Of a stretch of 64,000 nucleotides of DNA, positions 6,181 to 15,003 are shown in pieces. Origin of the DNA: Streptococcus minor DSM 17118 (GTDB lineage: Bacteria; Bacillota; Bacilli; Lactobacillales; Streptococcaceae); assembly GCF_000377005.1 (NCBI RefSeq), contig NZ_AQYB01000028.1:1-64000 (forward strand), given 5' to 3'. Positions within the stretch are counted from its first letter, which is position 1. Each line of letters begins with the position of its first letter. A model generated the notes under the pieces. That model worked only from the letters and a program-made list of their open reading frames with translations. It searched no databases and was not told where the DNA came from. The translations under genes were made by a program, and so were the position numbers.

Positions 6181-6437
6181 AATAAGAAAGCGATGATAGA
6201 AAAAGTCTAAGACAACAGACAGAGAGTGCCCGGGGGTGAGAAGGCATGCAATCCTTAGACGACACATTCTTGAGTGCGTGTGCGAAATCGAAAGAAACTA
6301 GTGCACGACGGGTGGTTCCGTTAACAACCCGGACTCATTTTTGAGTTCATGAGGGCAGGGGAGTGATTCTCTGTCGAAACAAAGGTGGAACCACGTTTTA
6401 TACGTCCTTGCAAAATTTTTTGCGAGGACATTTTTTG
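6181..6437 (+). promoter_or_regulatory. T-box leader of the histidine operon
   Basis: The leader has the marks of a T-box riboswitch. Stem I is built on GTCTAAG/CTTAGAC, and its distal arm TGCC/GGCA closes a GGGGTGAGA loop matching the GGUGNRA motif, with AGAGAG as the AG bulge. The T-box itself is AAAGGTGGAACCACG (6381-6395), followed by an intrinsic terminator: GTCCTTGC (6404-6411) pairs with GCGAGGAC (6422-6429), then six T. Directly after the CTTAGAC arm lies CACAT (6263-6267), containing histidine codons as specifier candidates. Uncharged tRNA would favour antitermination and expression of hisC onward. The amino acid is inferred mainly from the operon. Confidence 0.85.
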
Positions 6438-6463
6438 TATCGTTGACAGGGAGGAAAGTGAGA

Positions 6464-7516
6464 ATGACTATCAAAGGGTTACGCAAGATTGAGCCTTATG
6501 TTGCAGGCAGTCAACCTCAGGGAAAAAATATCATAAAACTCAATACCAATGAGAATGCTTATGGTCCTAGTCCAGCTGTCCAATCCGCTCTGGTGGAGTT
6601 TGATGTAAATAGCTTGCGCAAATATTCCAGTTTGGATCAGGCAGAACTTCGTGAGACTCTATCTGAACATCTAGGAGTTTCTAGTGATCAAATCATTGTC
6701 GGAAATGGTTCAGATGATATTTTAGCTATGGCTTTTTTGGCCTTCTTTAATACGGATAGGCCGATTTTGTTTCCTGACTTGACCTATGGCTTTTATAAGG
6801 TTTGGGCGGATTTGTACCATATCAATTATCACGAGATTCCACTCAATGATGCTTTTGAAATAAAGACGAGTGATTATCTCACAGATAATGGCGGTATCAT
6901 CATCGCCAATCCCAATGCACCAACGGGAATAGTCATGCCGCTTGCAGAAATCGAGGCAATTGTTGAGGCTAATCAGGATGTAGTGGTTATCATCGATGAG
7001 GCCTATGTCAATTTTGGTGGTCAAACAGCCCTATCTCTACTAGATAAGTATGACAATGTCTTTATCACCAGAACTTTCTCAAAAGACGCTTCTCTAGCAG
7101 GTTTACGGGTGGGGTATGGCATCGGCTCTCCCAAGCTCATATCGGTCATTAATGCGGTTAAAAATTCAGTTAACCCCTATAATGTCAATACATTGTCAGA
7201 GCGGTTGGCGACTGCAGCAGTTCGCTCATGGTCGTATTATGAAGACACTAGTCAAAGAATTGTAAAGACTAGGGATTGGTTTAGCTTGGAACTAGAGGCT
7301 ATTGGCTTTTCCGTATTACCAAGTTCGACCAACTTTGTCCTGACAGAACCAGCTGGGATTTCGGCTGAGGAGCTATTTCATTACTTACAATCTAAAAACA
7401 TCTATGTCCGCTATTTTCCAACGGTTGGGCGCCTCAAAAACTGGCTCCGAATTTCTATCGGAACGCAGATAGAAATGGAAAAAGTGGTCCAGACGATTCA
7501 GGAGTTACTGCCATGA
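6464..7516 (+). CDS. hisC: Histidinol-phosphate aminotransferase
   Basis: A 350-residue PLP-dependent class II aminotransferase converts imidazole-acetol phosphate and glutamate to histidinol phosphate. Visible family motifs are [13 protein letters not shown] near the N-terminus, [18 protein letters not shown] and the PLP lysine in [19 protein letters not shown] take ATG 6464 ([13 protein letters not shown]) because GGGAGG lies ten bases upstream; the earlier in-frame ATG at 6443 overlaps that site. First gene of the his operon under the T-box; it overlaps hisZ by four bases. Confidence 0.96.
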   Translation: MTIKGLRKIEPYVAGSQPQGKNIIKLNTNENAYGPSPAVQSALVEFDVNSLRKYSSLDQAELRETLSEHLGVSSDQIIVGNGSDDILAMAFLAFFNTDRPILFPDLTYGFYKVWADLYHINYHEIPLNDAFEIKTSDYLTDNGGIIIANPNAPTGIVMPLAEIEAIVEANQDVVVIIDEAYVNFGGQTALSLLDKYDNVFITRTFSKDASLAGLRVGYGIGSPKLISVINAVKNSVNPYNVNTLSERLATAAVRSWSYYEDTSQRIVKTRDWFSLELEAIGFSVLPSSTNFVLTEPAGISAEELFHYLQSKNIYVRYFPTVGRLKNWLRISIGTQIEMEKVVQTIQELLP

Positions 7517-8484
7517 AAAAAACTAGTTTGCCCATGGGCATGCACGACAAACTCTTTAAACGGGCACGGGTCACCTATCAAATAGAGAGGGTTATCAGTG
7601 ATTTGCTGATGGAGAGGGGATTCAATCGCATTGAAACTCCAACATTAGAACATGTGGAAGTCTTTGGAGATGAAGTCAACCCTAGTCATTATAATCTCTT
7701 TGATAAAAACGGAGCATTGCTCAGTCTTCGTCCTGATATTACCAGTCAAATTGGACGAGTGGTTGCTTCAACTCAGGTAGAGACACCCATTAAATTTTCT
7801 TATTCTGGTAAGGTATTTCATTACAATGAAGAGATGCGAGGGCTTATTAACGAACAGACCCAAGCAGGTGTAGAAATTGTTGGTTTTCCAGTAGAAGTGG
7901 CTATGCCTGAAGCTATTTATTCTGCTCAGGCAGCTTTGGATAAGGCTCAGGTCCGCTCCTATCGCTTTGAGTTTTCTCATGCGGTAGTCTTGCAAACTAT
8001 CTTTGCTCATTTGAGTCTAACTGCAGGAGAGCAGAAGAACTTGATGGTGGATATTGTCGATAAAAATATTACAAAATTAAAGGAATTCACCAAGGGTCAT
8101 CCTAGTGATTTTGATGTTCTGATTCAGCAATTACCCTATCTCTTTGGTGAGAGTAGTAAGGTTTTAGCAGCTGCCCGTCAAATAACAGATGATAGAATTA
8201 TTTTGTCTGCCTTAGACGAAGTGGAAGAATTGATAGGACAAGTTAAGCCAAGTTTAGGGCAAGTCAATTTGGACCTAGCCCAATTTCCATCTATGCCTTA
8301 CTATACAGGTGTTATGTTTAAGGTTTTTGGTGATAAGGTTCCTGATGCTTTTGTTTCTGGGGGCCGATACGACAAACTGTTTGAGCGCTTTGGAGCTTCA
8401 GAATTAACAGCAGTAGGTTGGGCTATTGACATTGATTCGGTTTACCAAGCCATCCACCATTCTCTAAAAGAAGGAGATAGCTGA
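7513..8484 (+). CDS. hisZ: ATP phosphoribosyltransferase regulatory subunit
   Basis: HisZ is a histidyl-tRNA synthetase paralogue (323 residues) without aminoacylation function. It forms a hetero-octamer with short HisG and provides histidine feedback control of the first step of the pathway. The class II core is visible: [27 protein letters not shown] (motif 2 region) and [13 protein letters not shown] (motif 3-like). It starts within the hisC stop (ATGA) and its TGA overlaps the hisG ATG by one base, consistent with tight co-translation. Presence of hisZ agrees with the short form of hisG next to it. Confidence 0.95.
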   Translation: MKKTSLPMGMHDKLFKRARVTYQIERVISDLLMERGFNRIETPTLEHVEVFGDEVNPSHYNLFDKNGALLSLRPDITSQIGRVVASTQVETPIKFSYSGKVFHYNEEMRGLINEQTQAGVEIVGFPVEVAMPEAIYSAQAALDKAQVRSYRFEFSHAVVLQTIFAHLSLTAGEQKNLMVDIVDKNITKLKEFTKGHPSDFDVLIQQLPYLFGESSKVLAAARQITDDRIILSALDEVEELIGQVKPSLGQVNLDLAQFPSMPYYTGVMFKVFGDKVPDAFVSGGRYDKLFERFGASELTAVGWAIDIDSVYQAIHHSLKEGDS

Positions 8485-9131
8485 TGAAAAAACAGATGAC
8501 TATTGCACTGACCAAGGGACGGATTGAAAAAGATACTGTCAAATTGCTGGAGAAGGCTGGCTTTGATTTAACATTTATGGCTCAAAAGGGGCGTAACCTC
8601 ATTTTTGAAAGTCCAGATAAGAGTTTTCGTTTTTTGTTGGTCAAGGCTCCCGATGTCACTACTTATGTACGTCATGGAGTAGCAGATTTGGGGATTGTTG
8701 GTAAGGATGTCCTTATGGAGCACCCATCAGGTTATTTGGAAATGCTGGATTTGAATTTGGGGCTTTGTAAGTTTTCATTGGCTTCAACAGAAGATTATCA
8801 ACCAAAAGATCACAAACGTAAGCGCATAGCGACCAAGTATCCGACTGTTACAAAAGAATTTTTCAATAAAAAGGGAGAGGATGTGGAAATCATTTCGATC
8901 CAAGGTTCTGTGGAGATTGCGCCAGTCATTGGTTTAGCGGATGCTATTGTGGACATTGTGGAGACAGGAAATACCTTGGTGGCCAATGGTTTGAAGGTCT
9001 ATGAGGATATTTGTCGGATTTCTACCCGCCTGATTGTCAACAAGGCAGCCCTTAAAAATAAGCCGGAAGTGATGTCCTTTATCCAAAAACTGGAAAGCAT
9101 TGTAGGCAATGAGGAGGTACCTTTTCAATGA
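8484..9131 (+). CDS. hisG: ATP phosphoribosyltransferase, short form
   Basis: This 215-residue catalytic subunit condenses ATP with PRPP, the first committed step of histidine synthesis. It is the short, HisZ-dependent form without the C-terminal regulatory domain of about 80 residues. Signature segments are [10 protein letters not shown] at the N-terminus, [15 protein letters not shown] and the PRPP loop region [19 protein letters not shown]. It is packed between hisZ and hisD with overlaps of one and four bases. Confidence 0.96.
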   Translation: MKKQMTIALTKGRIEKDTVKLLEKAGFDLTFMAQKGRNLIFESPDKSFRFLLVKAPDVTTYVRHGVADLGIVGKDVLMEHPSGYLEMLDLNLGLCKFSLASTEDYQPKDHKRKRIATKYPTVTKEFFNKKGEDVEIISIQGSVEIAPVIGLADAIVDIVETGNTLVANGLKVYEDICRISTRLIVNKAALKNKPEVMSFIQKLESIVGNEEVPFQ

Positions 9132-10411
9132 AATGTTTAGTTGGAAGTAATCAGGAGATTGCAGCTCTTCTCTATAAAGAGCAATTGGAACTAAGTCAAC
9201 AAAATTTGGATGTAGAAGAAGCAGTAGCGACGATTATTCGGGATGTGCGTCTTCGTGGGGATGAAGCTTTACGTCATTATTCATCTAAGTTTGATCGTGT
9301 TGACCTAGATCATATTGAAGTTGACCAAGATTTAGTAGAACAGGCTTTTGAGCTGATAGATAAGGATGTCTTGACAGCACTTGAGAATGCCAAGGCCAAT
9401 ATCGAATCTTATCATCGTCAACAATTGGAAACAGGTTTTGAGGACCAACCCAGCCAAGGTGTGGTTCGAGGGCAACTCATTCGTCCTATCGAGCGTGTCG
9501 GAGTCTATGTACCAGGTGGTACAGCAGCCTATCCTTCTTCAGTTTTGATGAATGTCATTCCAGCTAAGATTGCTGGGGTCAAAGAAATCATCATGATTAC
9601 GCCCCCCCAAGAAACCTTTGCACCGGCCATTTTGGTGGCGGCTAAGTTAGCAGGTGTGGACAAGATGTATCAGGTTGGAGGTGCCCATGGGATTGCTGCT
9701 CTAGCCTATGGAACGGAGACTATCCCTAAGGTGGATAAGATAACTGGACCTGGCAATATCTTTGTTGCTACAGCCAAGAAACAGGTTTTTGGTATTGTAG
9801 GCATTGATATGATTGCAGGACCTTCTGAGATTGGCATTATAGCGGACGAGACAGCTAATCCTATCTATGTAGCAGCAGATTTACTTTCTCAGGCAGAACA
9901 TGATATCTTGGCTCGGTCCATCTTAGTGACCAATTCGCAGCAATTAGCAGATGCGGTAGAAGTAGAGATTGAAAAGCAACTTCAAATGTTACCAAGACAA
10001 GCTATTGCAAGAGCCTCTATTGAGAATAATGGCCGAATCATCCTTGCTAAGGATGTAGATAGTATGTTTGAACTCATGAATTTGGTGGCACCTGAACATT
10101 TGGAAATTGCAATGGAAGACGCTTATGCTTATCTGGACAAGGTTGAAAATGCTGGATCTATCTTCCTAGGTCATTACACCAGTGAGCCCATTGGGGATTA
10201 TTATGCAGGTACCAACCATGTCCTGCCAACAACTGCCACCAGCCGCTTTTCATCAGCTTTGGGTGTTTATGATTTTATCAAACGGATTCAATACACCCAA
10301 TACAATAAGGCTGCTATTTTAGCAGCAGAACAGGATATTACAAATCTAGCTTATGCAGAAGGATTACAAGCACATGCCAGGGCAATTGAGGTGAGAAATG
10401 ACGAATATTAA
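9128..10411 (+). CDS. hisD: Histidinol dehydrogenase
   Basis: This 427-residue zinc enzyme catalyses the last two oxidations, histidinol to histidinal to histidine, with two NAD. The signature runs through [25 protein letters not shown] and LLSQAEHD, with metal-site residues in the last segment and later [13 protein letters not shown]. Length is standard for the family. It overlaps hisG by four bases and serB by 14 bases. Confidence 0.97.
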   Translation: MKCLVGSNQEIAALLYKEQLELSQQNLDVEEAVATIIRDVRLRGDEALRHYSSKFDRVDLDHIEVDQDLVEQAFELIDKDVLTALENAKANIESYHRQQLETGFEDQPSQGVVRGQLIRPIERVGVYVPGGTAAYPSSVLMNVIPAKIAGVKEIIMITPPQETFAPAILVAAKLAGVDKMYQVGGAHGIAALAYGTETIPKVDKITGPGNIFVATAKKQVFGIVGIDMIAGPSEIGIIADETANPIYVAADLLSQAEHDILARSILVTNSQQLADAVEVEIEKQLQMLPRQAIARASIENNGRIILAKDVDSMFELMNLVAPEHLEIAMEDAYAYLDKVENAGSIFLGHYTSEPIGDYYAGTNHVLPTTATSRFSSALGVYDFIKRIQYTQYNKAAILAAEQDITNLAYAEGLQAHARAIEVRNDEY

Positions 10412-11072
10412 AGGACTGCTGGTGATGGATGTGGATTCCACATTGGTTCAGGAAGAAGTAATTGATTTATTGGGAGAAGAAGCTGGTGTCGGCGAGCAGG
10501 TTGCGGATATCACTGAGCGAGCCATGCGGGGCGAATTGGACTTCAAAGAGGCTTTGGAAGAGCGGGTAGCTACTCTTAAGGGCCTGCCTGAAACCATCTT
10601 CGACAAGGTTTTTGCCCGCATCCATTTCAATAAGGGAGCCAAGGAATTAGTGGATGAACTCCATATCCGTGGTTACAAGGTGGGCTTGGTTTCTGGAGGT
10701 TTTCATGAAACGGTAGACCGCTTGGCTGAGCAGATTGGCATCGATTATGTAAAGGCCAATCATTTGGAAGTTGTAGATGGATTTTTGACCGGCAAAACTT
10801 ACGGGGACATTGTCACCAAAGATGTCAAGGTGGAAAAATTGTGCCAATGGGCGGAGGAAAATGGCTTGACCTTGGACCAAACCATTGCCATGGGAGACGG
10901 GGCCAATGATCTGCCCATGATTCACAAGGCTGGTATTGGTATTGCTTTTTGTGCTAAACCAGTCGTCCGAGAGGAAGCACCCTACCAAATCAATGAACCT
11001 GATTTGTATCAGGTGATTGGGGTATTGGATGGAGTAAAAAATGAGCAGCAGGAGTATAGTTACAATAGATAG
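10398..11072 (+). CDS. serB: SerB-type HAD phosphatase, possibly the histidinol-phosphatase
   Basis: A 224-residue HAD-superfamily phosphatase resembling phosphoserine phosphatase. Motif I is MDVDSTLVQEE (nucleophile and acid Asp), motif II is LVSGG, and motif III is MGDGANDLPM. SerB removes phosphate from phosphoserine, but this gene is embedded in the his operon (overlapping hisD by 14 bases), and no hisN, hisK/hisJ or bifunctional hisB is in the operon. It is therefore the best local candidate for histidinol-phosphate phosphatase, possibly with dual specificity. The sequence family is certain; the substrate is not. Confidence 0.85.
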   Translation: MTNIKGLLVMDVDSTLVQEEVIDLLGEEAGVGEQVADITERAMRGELDFKEALEERVATLKGLPETIFDKVFARIHFNKGAKELVDELHIRGYKVGLVSGGFHETVDRLAEQIGIDYVKANHLEVVDGFLTGKTYGDIVTKDVKVEKLCQWAEENGLTLDQTIAMGDGANDLPMIHKAGIGIAFCAKPVVREEAPYQINEPDLYQVIGVLDGVKNEQQEYSYNR

Positions 11073-11425
11073 CTTATCAACATTTATTGAATTTGTGTTT
11101 ATTGAATTTGTGTTGAATGCTGAAGAGAATAAGGAACAGGATTCTAATTATTATAGAGGTGAGCCAGAATTCTACGAGTTGAGGAATCCTTCACTTTACT
11201 TAAATGAAAAGTTGACTGTTAGTGGGTCGGAGAAATACTATAAAACACTCTTTAATGAGTTGGGGATGGATACTTTCTACAAATAAACCATTACATAAAT
11301 ATGTTAATGCAATACAAATTCCTGCTGACTATAAGGCAAATATTAAAAAGCAACTTTCTTTAATAGGAATAACTGACGGCTTTATTTACCCTGACATAGA
11401 ACATATTTCTAAATCGTTACTATAA
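11041..11425 (+). pseudogene. Remnant of an FRG-domain gene
   Basis: Two fragments in different frames flank a deletion. The first (11041-11286, 81 residues) contains SNYYRGEPEFYELRNPSLY, the start of an FRG domain. The second (about 11285-11425) contains IPADYKANIKKQL and GITDGFIYPDIEHISKSL, matching the C-terminal end of such proteins. The roughly 100-200 residues normally between them are missing. The first fragment begins inside serB and carries a tandem 15-bp duplication at 11083-11112. The remnant lies between serB and hisB, so it is a foreign gene that inserted in the his operon and decayed without stopping the operon. Confidence 0.65.
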
Positions 11426-11453
11426 AATAAAATGTTAAGGAAAGGAAACAACT

Positions 11454-12038
11454 ATGAGACAAGCAAGCATTGAGCGCAATACTTTTGAAACCAAGATTAA
11501 GCTGAGCCTAAACTTGGATGCCCAAGAACCAGTTGATATTGATACGGGAGTTGGTTTTTTTGATCACATGCTGACCCTTTTTGCCCGCCATAGCCGTCTG
11601 TCTTTAGTGGTTAAGGTCGATGGTGATCTCCATGTGGATAGTCACCATACAGTCGAAGATGTGGGGATTGTTCTAGGGCAGGCTATTAAGGAAGCTCTTG
11701 GTGATAAGGCAGGTATTAACCGATATGGAACCTCTTTTGTACCCATGGATGAGACGCTTGGCATGGCTAGTTTAGACTTATCAGGTCGCTCTTATCTCGT
11801 TTTTGATGCCAGCTTTGACAATCCCAAACTAGGTACTTTCGATACCGAATTGGTGGAGGAATTCTTTCAGGCTTTGGCTTTTAATCTTCAAATGAATCTA
11901 CATCTCAAGATTCTCCACGGCAAGAACAGTCACCACAAGGCAGAAAGTCTCTTCAAGGCCACAGGTCGTGCTCTGCGTGAAGCCATTACCATCAACCCTG
12001 ACATAAAGGGTGTTAACTCAACCAAAGGAATGCTATAA
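11454..12038 (+). CDS. hisB: Imidazoleglycerol-phosphate dehydratase
   Basis: A monofunctional 194-residue HisB that dehydrates IGP to imidazole-acetol phosphate, using manganese. Family histidine clusters are [24 protein letters not shown] and, near the C-terminus, [13 protein letters not shown]. It has no N-terminal phosphatase domain, unlike the enterobacterial fusion, so histidinol phosphatase must be supplied elsewhere. The ATG follows AAGGAAAGG. It resumes the operon after the FRG remnant. Confidence 0.97.
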   Translation: MRQASIERNTFETKIKLSLNLDAQEPVDIDTGVGFFDHMLTLFARHSRLSLVVKVDGDLHVDSHHTVEDVGIVLGQAIKEALGDKAGINRYGTSFVPMDETLGMASLDLSGRSYLVFDASFDNPKLGTFDTELVEEFFQALAFNLQMNLHLKILHGKNSHHKAESLFKATGRALREAITINPDIKGVNSTKGML

Positions 12039-12039
12039 T

Positions 12040-12645
12040 ATGTTAATTGTTATTGATTACGACGCAGGCAATACAGCTAATGTTCTACGAGCCTTGAAAA
12101 AAATTGGAGCAAGCGCTGAGTTATCAGCAGATTCCGAAAAAATCTTATCAGCTACTGGCTTGATTTTGCCTGGCGTAGGAGCCTATCCTGCTGCCATGGC
12201 TGAGCTGGAAAAAAGAGGCTTGATTACTGTCATCAAGGAGGCTGTTGCCAAAGGAACTCCACTATTGGGTATTTGTCTAGGCATGCAGATTTTGACTGAA
12301 AAGGGCTTGGAACATGAGGAGACTAGGGGGCTAGGCTTTATACCCGGTGTCTGCCGGGCCATTCCTACTAGCAAAGATAAACCAGTGCCGCATATGGGCT
12401 GGAATAGTTTACAGGTTGAGCAAGAAACCCCTCTGACGTCCGATTTGGAGGACCAAGATGTCTATTTTGTTCATTCTTATTATACGGATGTTCCAGAGGA
12501 ATACATTGATGTGACTGCAAATTATAGTATTCAAATTCCAGCTATGATTCATAAGGGTAGGGTGTTTGGTGCCCAGTTTCATCCAGAAAAATCTGGAGAT
12601 GTCGGTCTAGGTATTCTTGAAAAATTTGTCACCTTGTGCCAATAA
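12040..12645 (+). CDS. hisH: Imidazole glycerol phosphate synthase, glutaminase subunit
   Basis: This 201-residue class I glutamine amidotransferase feeds ammonia to HisF. The catalytic triad is visible: Cys in LLGICLGMQIL, and His and Glu in FGAQFHPEKSGDVG. I place the start at ATG 12040 (MLIVIDYDAGN), with AAAGGA upstream; the longer in-frame start at 12010 lies inside hisB. It is followed by a 118-base gap without a clear terminator before hisA. Confidence 0.96.
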   Translation: MLIVIDYDAGNTANVLRALKKIGASAELSADSEKILSATGLILPGVGAYPAAMAELEKRGLITVIKEAVAKGTPLLGICLGMQILTEKGLEHEETRGLGFIPGVCRAIPTSKDKPVPHMGWNSLQVEQETPLTSDLEDQDVYFVHSYYTDVPEEYIDVTANYSIQIPAMIHKGRVFGAQFHPEKSGDVGLGILEKFVTLCQ

Positions 12646-12763
12646 GGAAGGGCAGGTATTAGGAGTGAGGAAAGTTTCCGCCTAGTGTTATATAGTTCTT
12701 AGGTTTAAGAGATAGGAATTGACTGAGGAATGTAAAAAAGATTTTTGAAAAAGGAGTAACAAA

Positions 12764-13483
12764 ATGAATATACTTCCTGCTATTGACATCAAAGATGGGC
12801 AAGCAGTCCGTCTTTTCAAAGGCGATTTTAATCAACAGACGGTAGTCAATCCGGATGTTTTGGGTCAGGCCCGTATTTTTGCAGACGCTGGGATTGAATT
12901 TATCCATGTTGTAGATTTGGATGGGGCGCTAGATGGCAAGGCTACTAATCGTGACCTGATTGCGGCTCTCAAGGTAGCAACGGGTCTCGGTGTCGAAGTT
13001 GGTGGTGGAATCCGAACCTTGGAGCAAATTCAAGATTACCTCAATGTTGGCATTGACCGTGTCATTATCGGCTCCATGGCTGTGAAAAATCCATCTTTTG
13101 TCAAAGAAGCTATTGAGAAATTTGGAGCAGAAAAAATTGTAGTCGGTATTGATGCTAAAGATGGATTTGTCGCAACGGAAGGATGGCTAGAGACCAGCGA
13201 TGTCGATTATCTTAGTCTAGCAAAAGAAATGGAGAAAATAGGTGTGAACCTTTTTGTCTATACGGATGTGGACAGAGATGGTACCCTGACGGAACCTAAT
13301 TTTGACCATTATGAGCGTCTAGTGGCTGAACTAACTACTGCCAAGGTGATTGCATCTGGTGGTATTGCTCAGCTATCTGATTTGAACAAGCTAGCTGAAA
13401 TTGGTGTAGCTGGAACAATAGTTGGCAAAGCCTATTACAATGGTAATATTAGCCTAGATGAGCTAAAAACCTTTGGAGGGTAA
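12764..13483 (+). CDS. hisA: ProFAR isomerase
   Basis: A 239-residue (beta-alpha)8 barrel that isomerises phosphoribosyl-formimino-AICAR-phosphate. It begins [20 protein letters not shown] with the catalytic Asp in PAIDIKDG. The second catalytic Asp is in [10 protein letters not shown], and the phosphate loops are VGGGIR and [11 protein letters not shown]. The ATG follows AAAGGAG. Three bases separate it from hisF. Confidence 0.96.
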   Translation: MNILPAIDIKDGQAVRLFKGDFNQQTVVNPDVLGQARIFADAGIEFIHVVDLDGALDGKATNRDLIAALKVATGLGVEVGGGIRTLEQIQDYLNVGIDRVIIGSMAVKNPSFVKEAIEKFGAEKIVVGIDAKDGFVATEGWLETSDVDYLSLAKEMEKIGVNLFVYTDVDRDGTLTEPNFDHYERLVAELTTAKVIASGGIAQLSDLNKLAEIGVAGTIVGKAYYNGNISLDELKTFGG

Positions 13484-13486
13484 ACC

Positions 13487-14245
13487 ATGTTGAAAAAAAG
13501 AATCATTCCTTGTCTAGATGTTAAGGATGGTCGAGTAGTCAAGGGGATTAATTTTATCAATTTGACCGATGTCGGCGACCCTGTCGACTCAGCTCGAGCT
13601 TATTATGAGGCGGGATGCGATGAGTTGGTTTTTCTAGATATTACCGCCACCCATGAAGAACGAGATACCACTGTGGAGATGGTTCGCCAGGTGGCCGACC
13701 AAGTCTTCATTCCTTTTACAGTTGGTGGCGGCATTCGTTCGGTGGATGATATGAACAAGATGCTCAAGGCTGGTGCCGATAAGGTAGCAGTCAATTCGTC
13801 AGCTGTGACCAATCCTCAACTCATCAAGGATTGTGCTGAAAAATTTGGGAGCCAGTGTGTAGTGGTAGCCATCGATGGTCGAAAAGAGCTGGATGGAACT
13901 TGGCATGTCTATGTGGCTGGTGGTCGTAAGGACACTGGTAAGGATTTGATTGAATGGGCAAGAGAAGTTGTCCGACTTGGAGCTGGTGAAATTCTCTTGA
14001 CATCAATGGATAAAGATGGCACAAAATCAGGTTTTGACCTTGACATGCTCAAGGCTGTTGCTGGAGTGGTAGATGTGCCGATTATTGCTTCGGGAGGTGC
14101 TGGCAACAGTGACCACATTATCGAGGTTTTCCAAAAAACACCAGTGACAGGTGCCCTCGCCGCTTCTATTTTCCACTTTGGGGAAGTATCGATTGCACAG
14201 ACCAAGCAGGCTATGCAAGAAGCCGGAATCGAGGTGCGCCTATGA
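13487..14245 (+). CDS. hisF: Imidazole glycerol phosphate synthase, cyclase subunit
   Basis: A 252-residue barrel paralogous to HisA that, with HisH, produces IGP and AICAR. It begins [20 protein letters not shown] (catalytic Asp in CLDVKDG). The partner Asp is in [15 protein letters not shown], and [10 protein letters not shown] and [10 protein letters not shown] are the phosphate loops. It overlaps hisI by four bases. Confidence 0.97.
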   Translation: MLKKRIIPCLDVKDGRVVKGINFINLTDVGDPVDSARAYYEAGCDELVFLDITATHEERDTTVEMVRQVADQVFIPFTVGGGIRSVDDMNKMLKAGADKVAVNSSAVTNPQLIKDCAEKFGSQCVVVAIDGRKELDGTWHVYVAGGRKDTGKDLIEWAREVVRLGAGEILLTSMDKDGTKSGFDLDMLKAVAGVVDVPIIASGGAGNSDHIIEVFQKTPVTGALAASIFHFGEVSIAQTKQAMQEAGIEVRL

Positions 14246-14571
14246 CACATGTCAAATTGGATTTTGCTAAGCAAGGTGGTCTGATTCCTGTTATCGTGAC
14301 TGACCATGAGACGGGTCAAGTCCTCATGCTGGCCTATATGAATGAAGAATCCTACCAGCTGACTCTAGCTACTAAGACCATGCACTACTGGAGCCGTTCC
14401 CGCAATGAACTGTGGCACAAAGGAGCTACTAGTGGCCATTATCAGCATGTTAGAAGCATCAAGACAGACTGTGATGCGGATACTTTGTTGATTTCAGTTG
14501 AGCAAGTTGGTGCAGCCTGTCATACGGGTCAATATTCTTGTTTCTTCACAGAGATTTTTACAGAACAGTAG
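14242..14571 (+). CDS. hisI: Phosphoribosyl-AMP cyclohydrolase
   Basis: A 109-residue zinc/magnesium hydrolase that opens the purine ring of PR-AMP. Signature segments are [35 protein letters not shown] and the metal ligands in DCDADTLLI and [13 protein letters not shown]. It is separate from HisE, as usual in streptococci. It starts within the hisF stop (ATGA). Confidence 0.96.
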   Translation: MTHVKLDFAKQGGLIPVIVTDHETGQVLMLAYMNEESYQLTLATKTMHYWSRSRNELWHKGATSGHYQHVRSIKTDCDADTLLISVEQVGAACHTGQYSCFFTEIFTEQ

Positions 14572-14588
14572 ATAGAACAGGAGATACA

Positions 14589-14903
14589 ATGTTAGAAACG
14601 CTATACAAAGAAGCCTTAAACCGTAAGGAAAATCCCAAGGAGGGTTCTTATACCAATTACTTATTTGACAAGGGATTGGATAAAATTTTGAAAAAGATTG
14701 GCGAAGAAGCTACAGAAGTTGTCATTAGTGCTAAAAATGCAGACAAGGTAGAAATTGCTAATGAAACAGCAGATCTCCTCTATCATTTAGCAGTCATGCT
14801 AGTAGAGACAGGGGTTAGCCTGAATGAGGTGAATGCAGTCCTACAATCCCGCCATGGAAAGATAAGCAAAGTCCAAGATCGTCCTGAAATAGAAGAGTAT
14901 TAA
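14589..14903 (+). CDS. hisE: Phosphoribosyl-ATP pyrophosphatase
   Basis: A 104-residue MazG-fold all-alpha hydrolase that converts PR-ATP to PR-AMP. It contains EGSYTNYLFDKG, KKIGEEATEVVISAKN and NETADLLYHLAVML, with the metal-binding acidic residues E-E/E-D. I choose ATG 14589 (MLETLYKEAL) because ACAGGAG lies just upstream; the earlier in-frame ATG at 14538 is inside hisI. Last gene of the his operon, followed by a terminator at its stop. Confidence 0.95.
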   Translation: MLETLYKEALNRKENPKEGSYTNYLFDKGLDKILKKIGEEATEVVISAKNADKVEIANETADLLYHLAVMLVETGVSLNEVNAVLQSRHGKISKVQDRPEIEEY

Positions 14904-14926
14904 GCGCCAGCAGGTGCTTTTTCTTT
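14903..14926 (+). terminator. his operon terminator
   Basis: AGCGCC pairs with GGTGCT (one wobble) around an AGCA loop, then a T-rich tract. It begins at the last base of hisE. Confidence 0.75.
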
Positions 14927-14962
14927 TCGTTTTATACTTTCCTAGTCAGAGGGATTGATTTT

Positions 14963-14971
14963 TGGTATAAT
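14963..14971 (+). promoter_or_regulatory. Extended -10 promoter of cls
   Basis: TGGTATAAT (TATAAT at 14966-14971), 33 bases before the GTG start. No clear -35. Confidence 0.6.
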
Positions 14972-15003
14972 AACAAAATATACAAATGAAATAGGAGCTT
15001 ACC

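Noticed and set aside
11222..11425. An independent 67-residue gene after serB
   Set aside because: It has no ribosome binding site, and its C-terminal part reads as the end of an FRG-domain protein; treated as part of the pseudogene.
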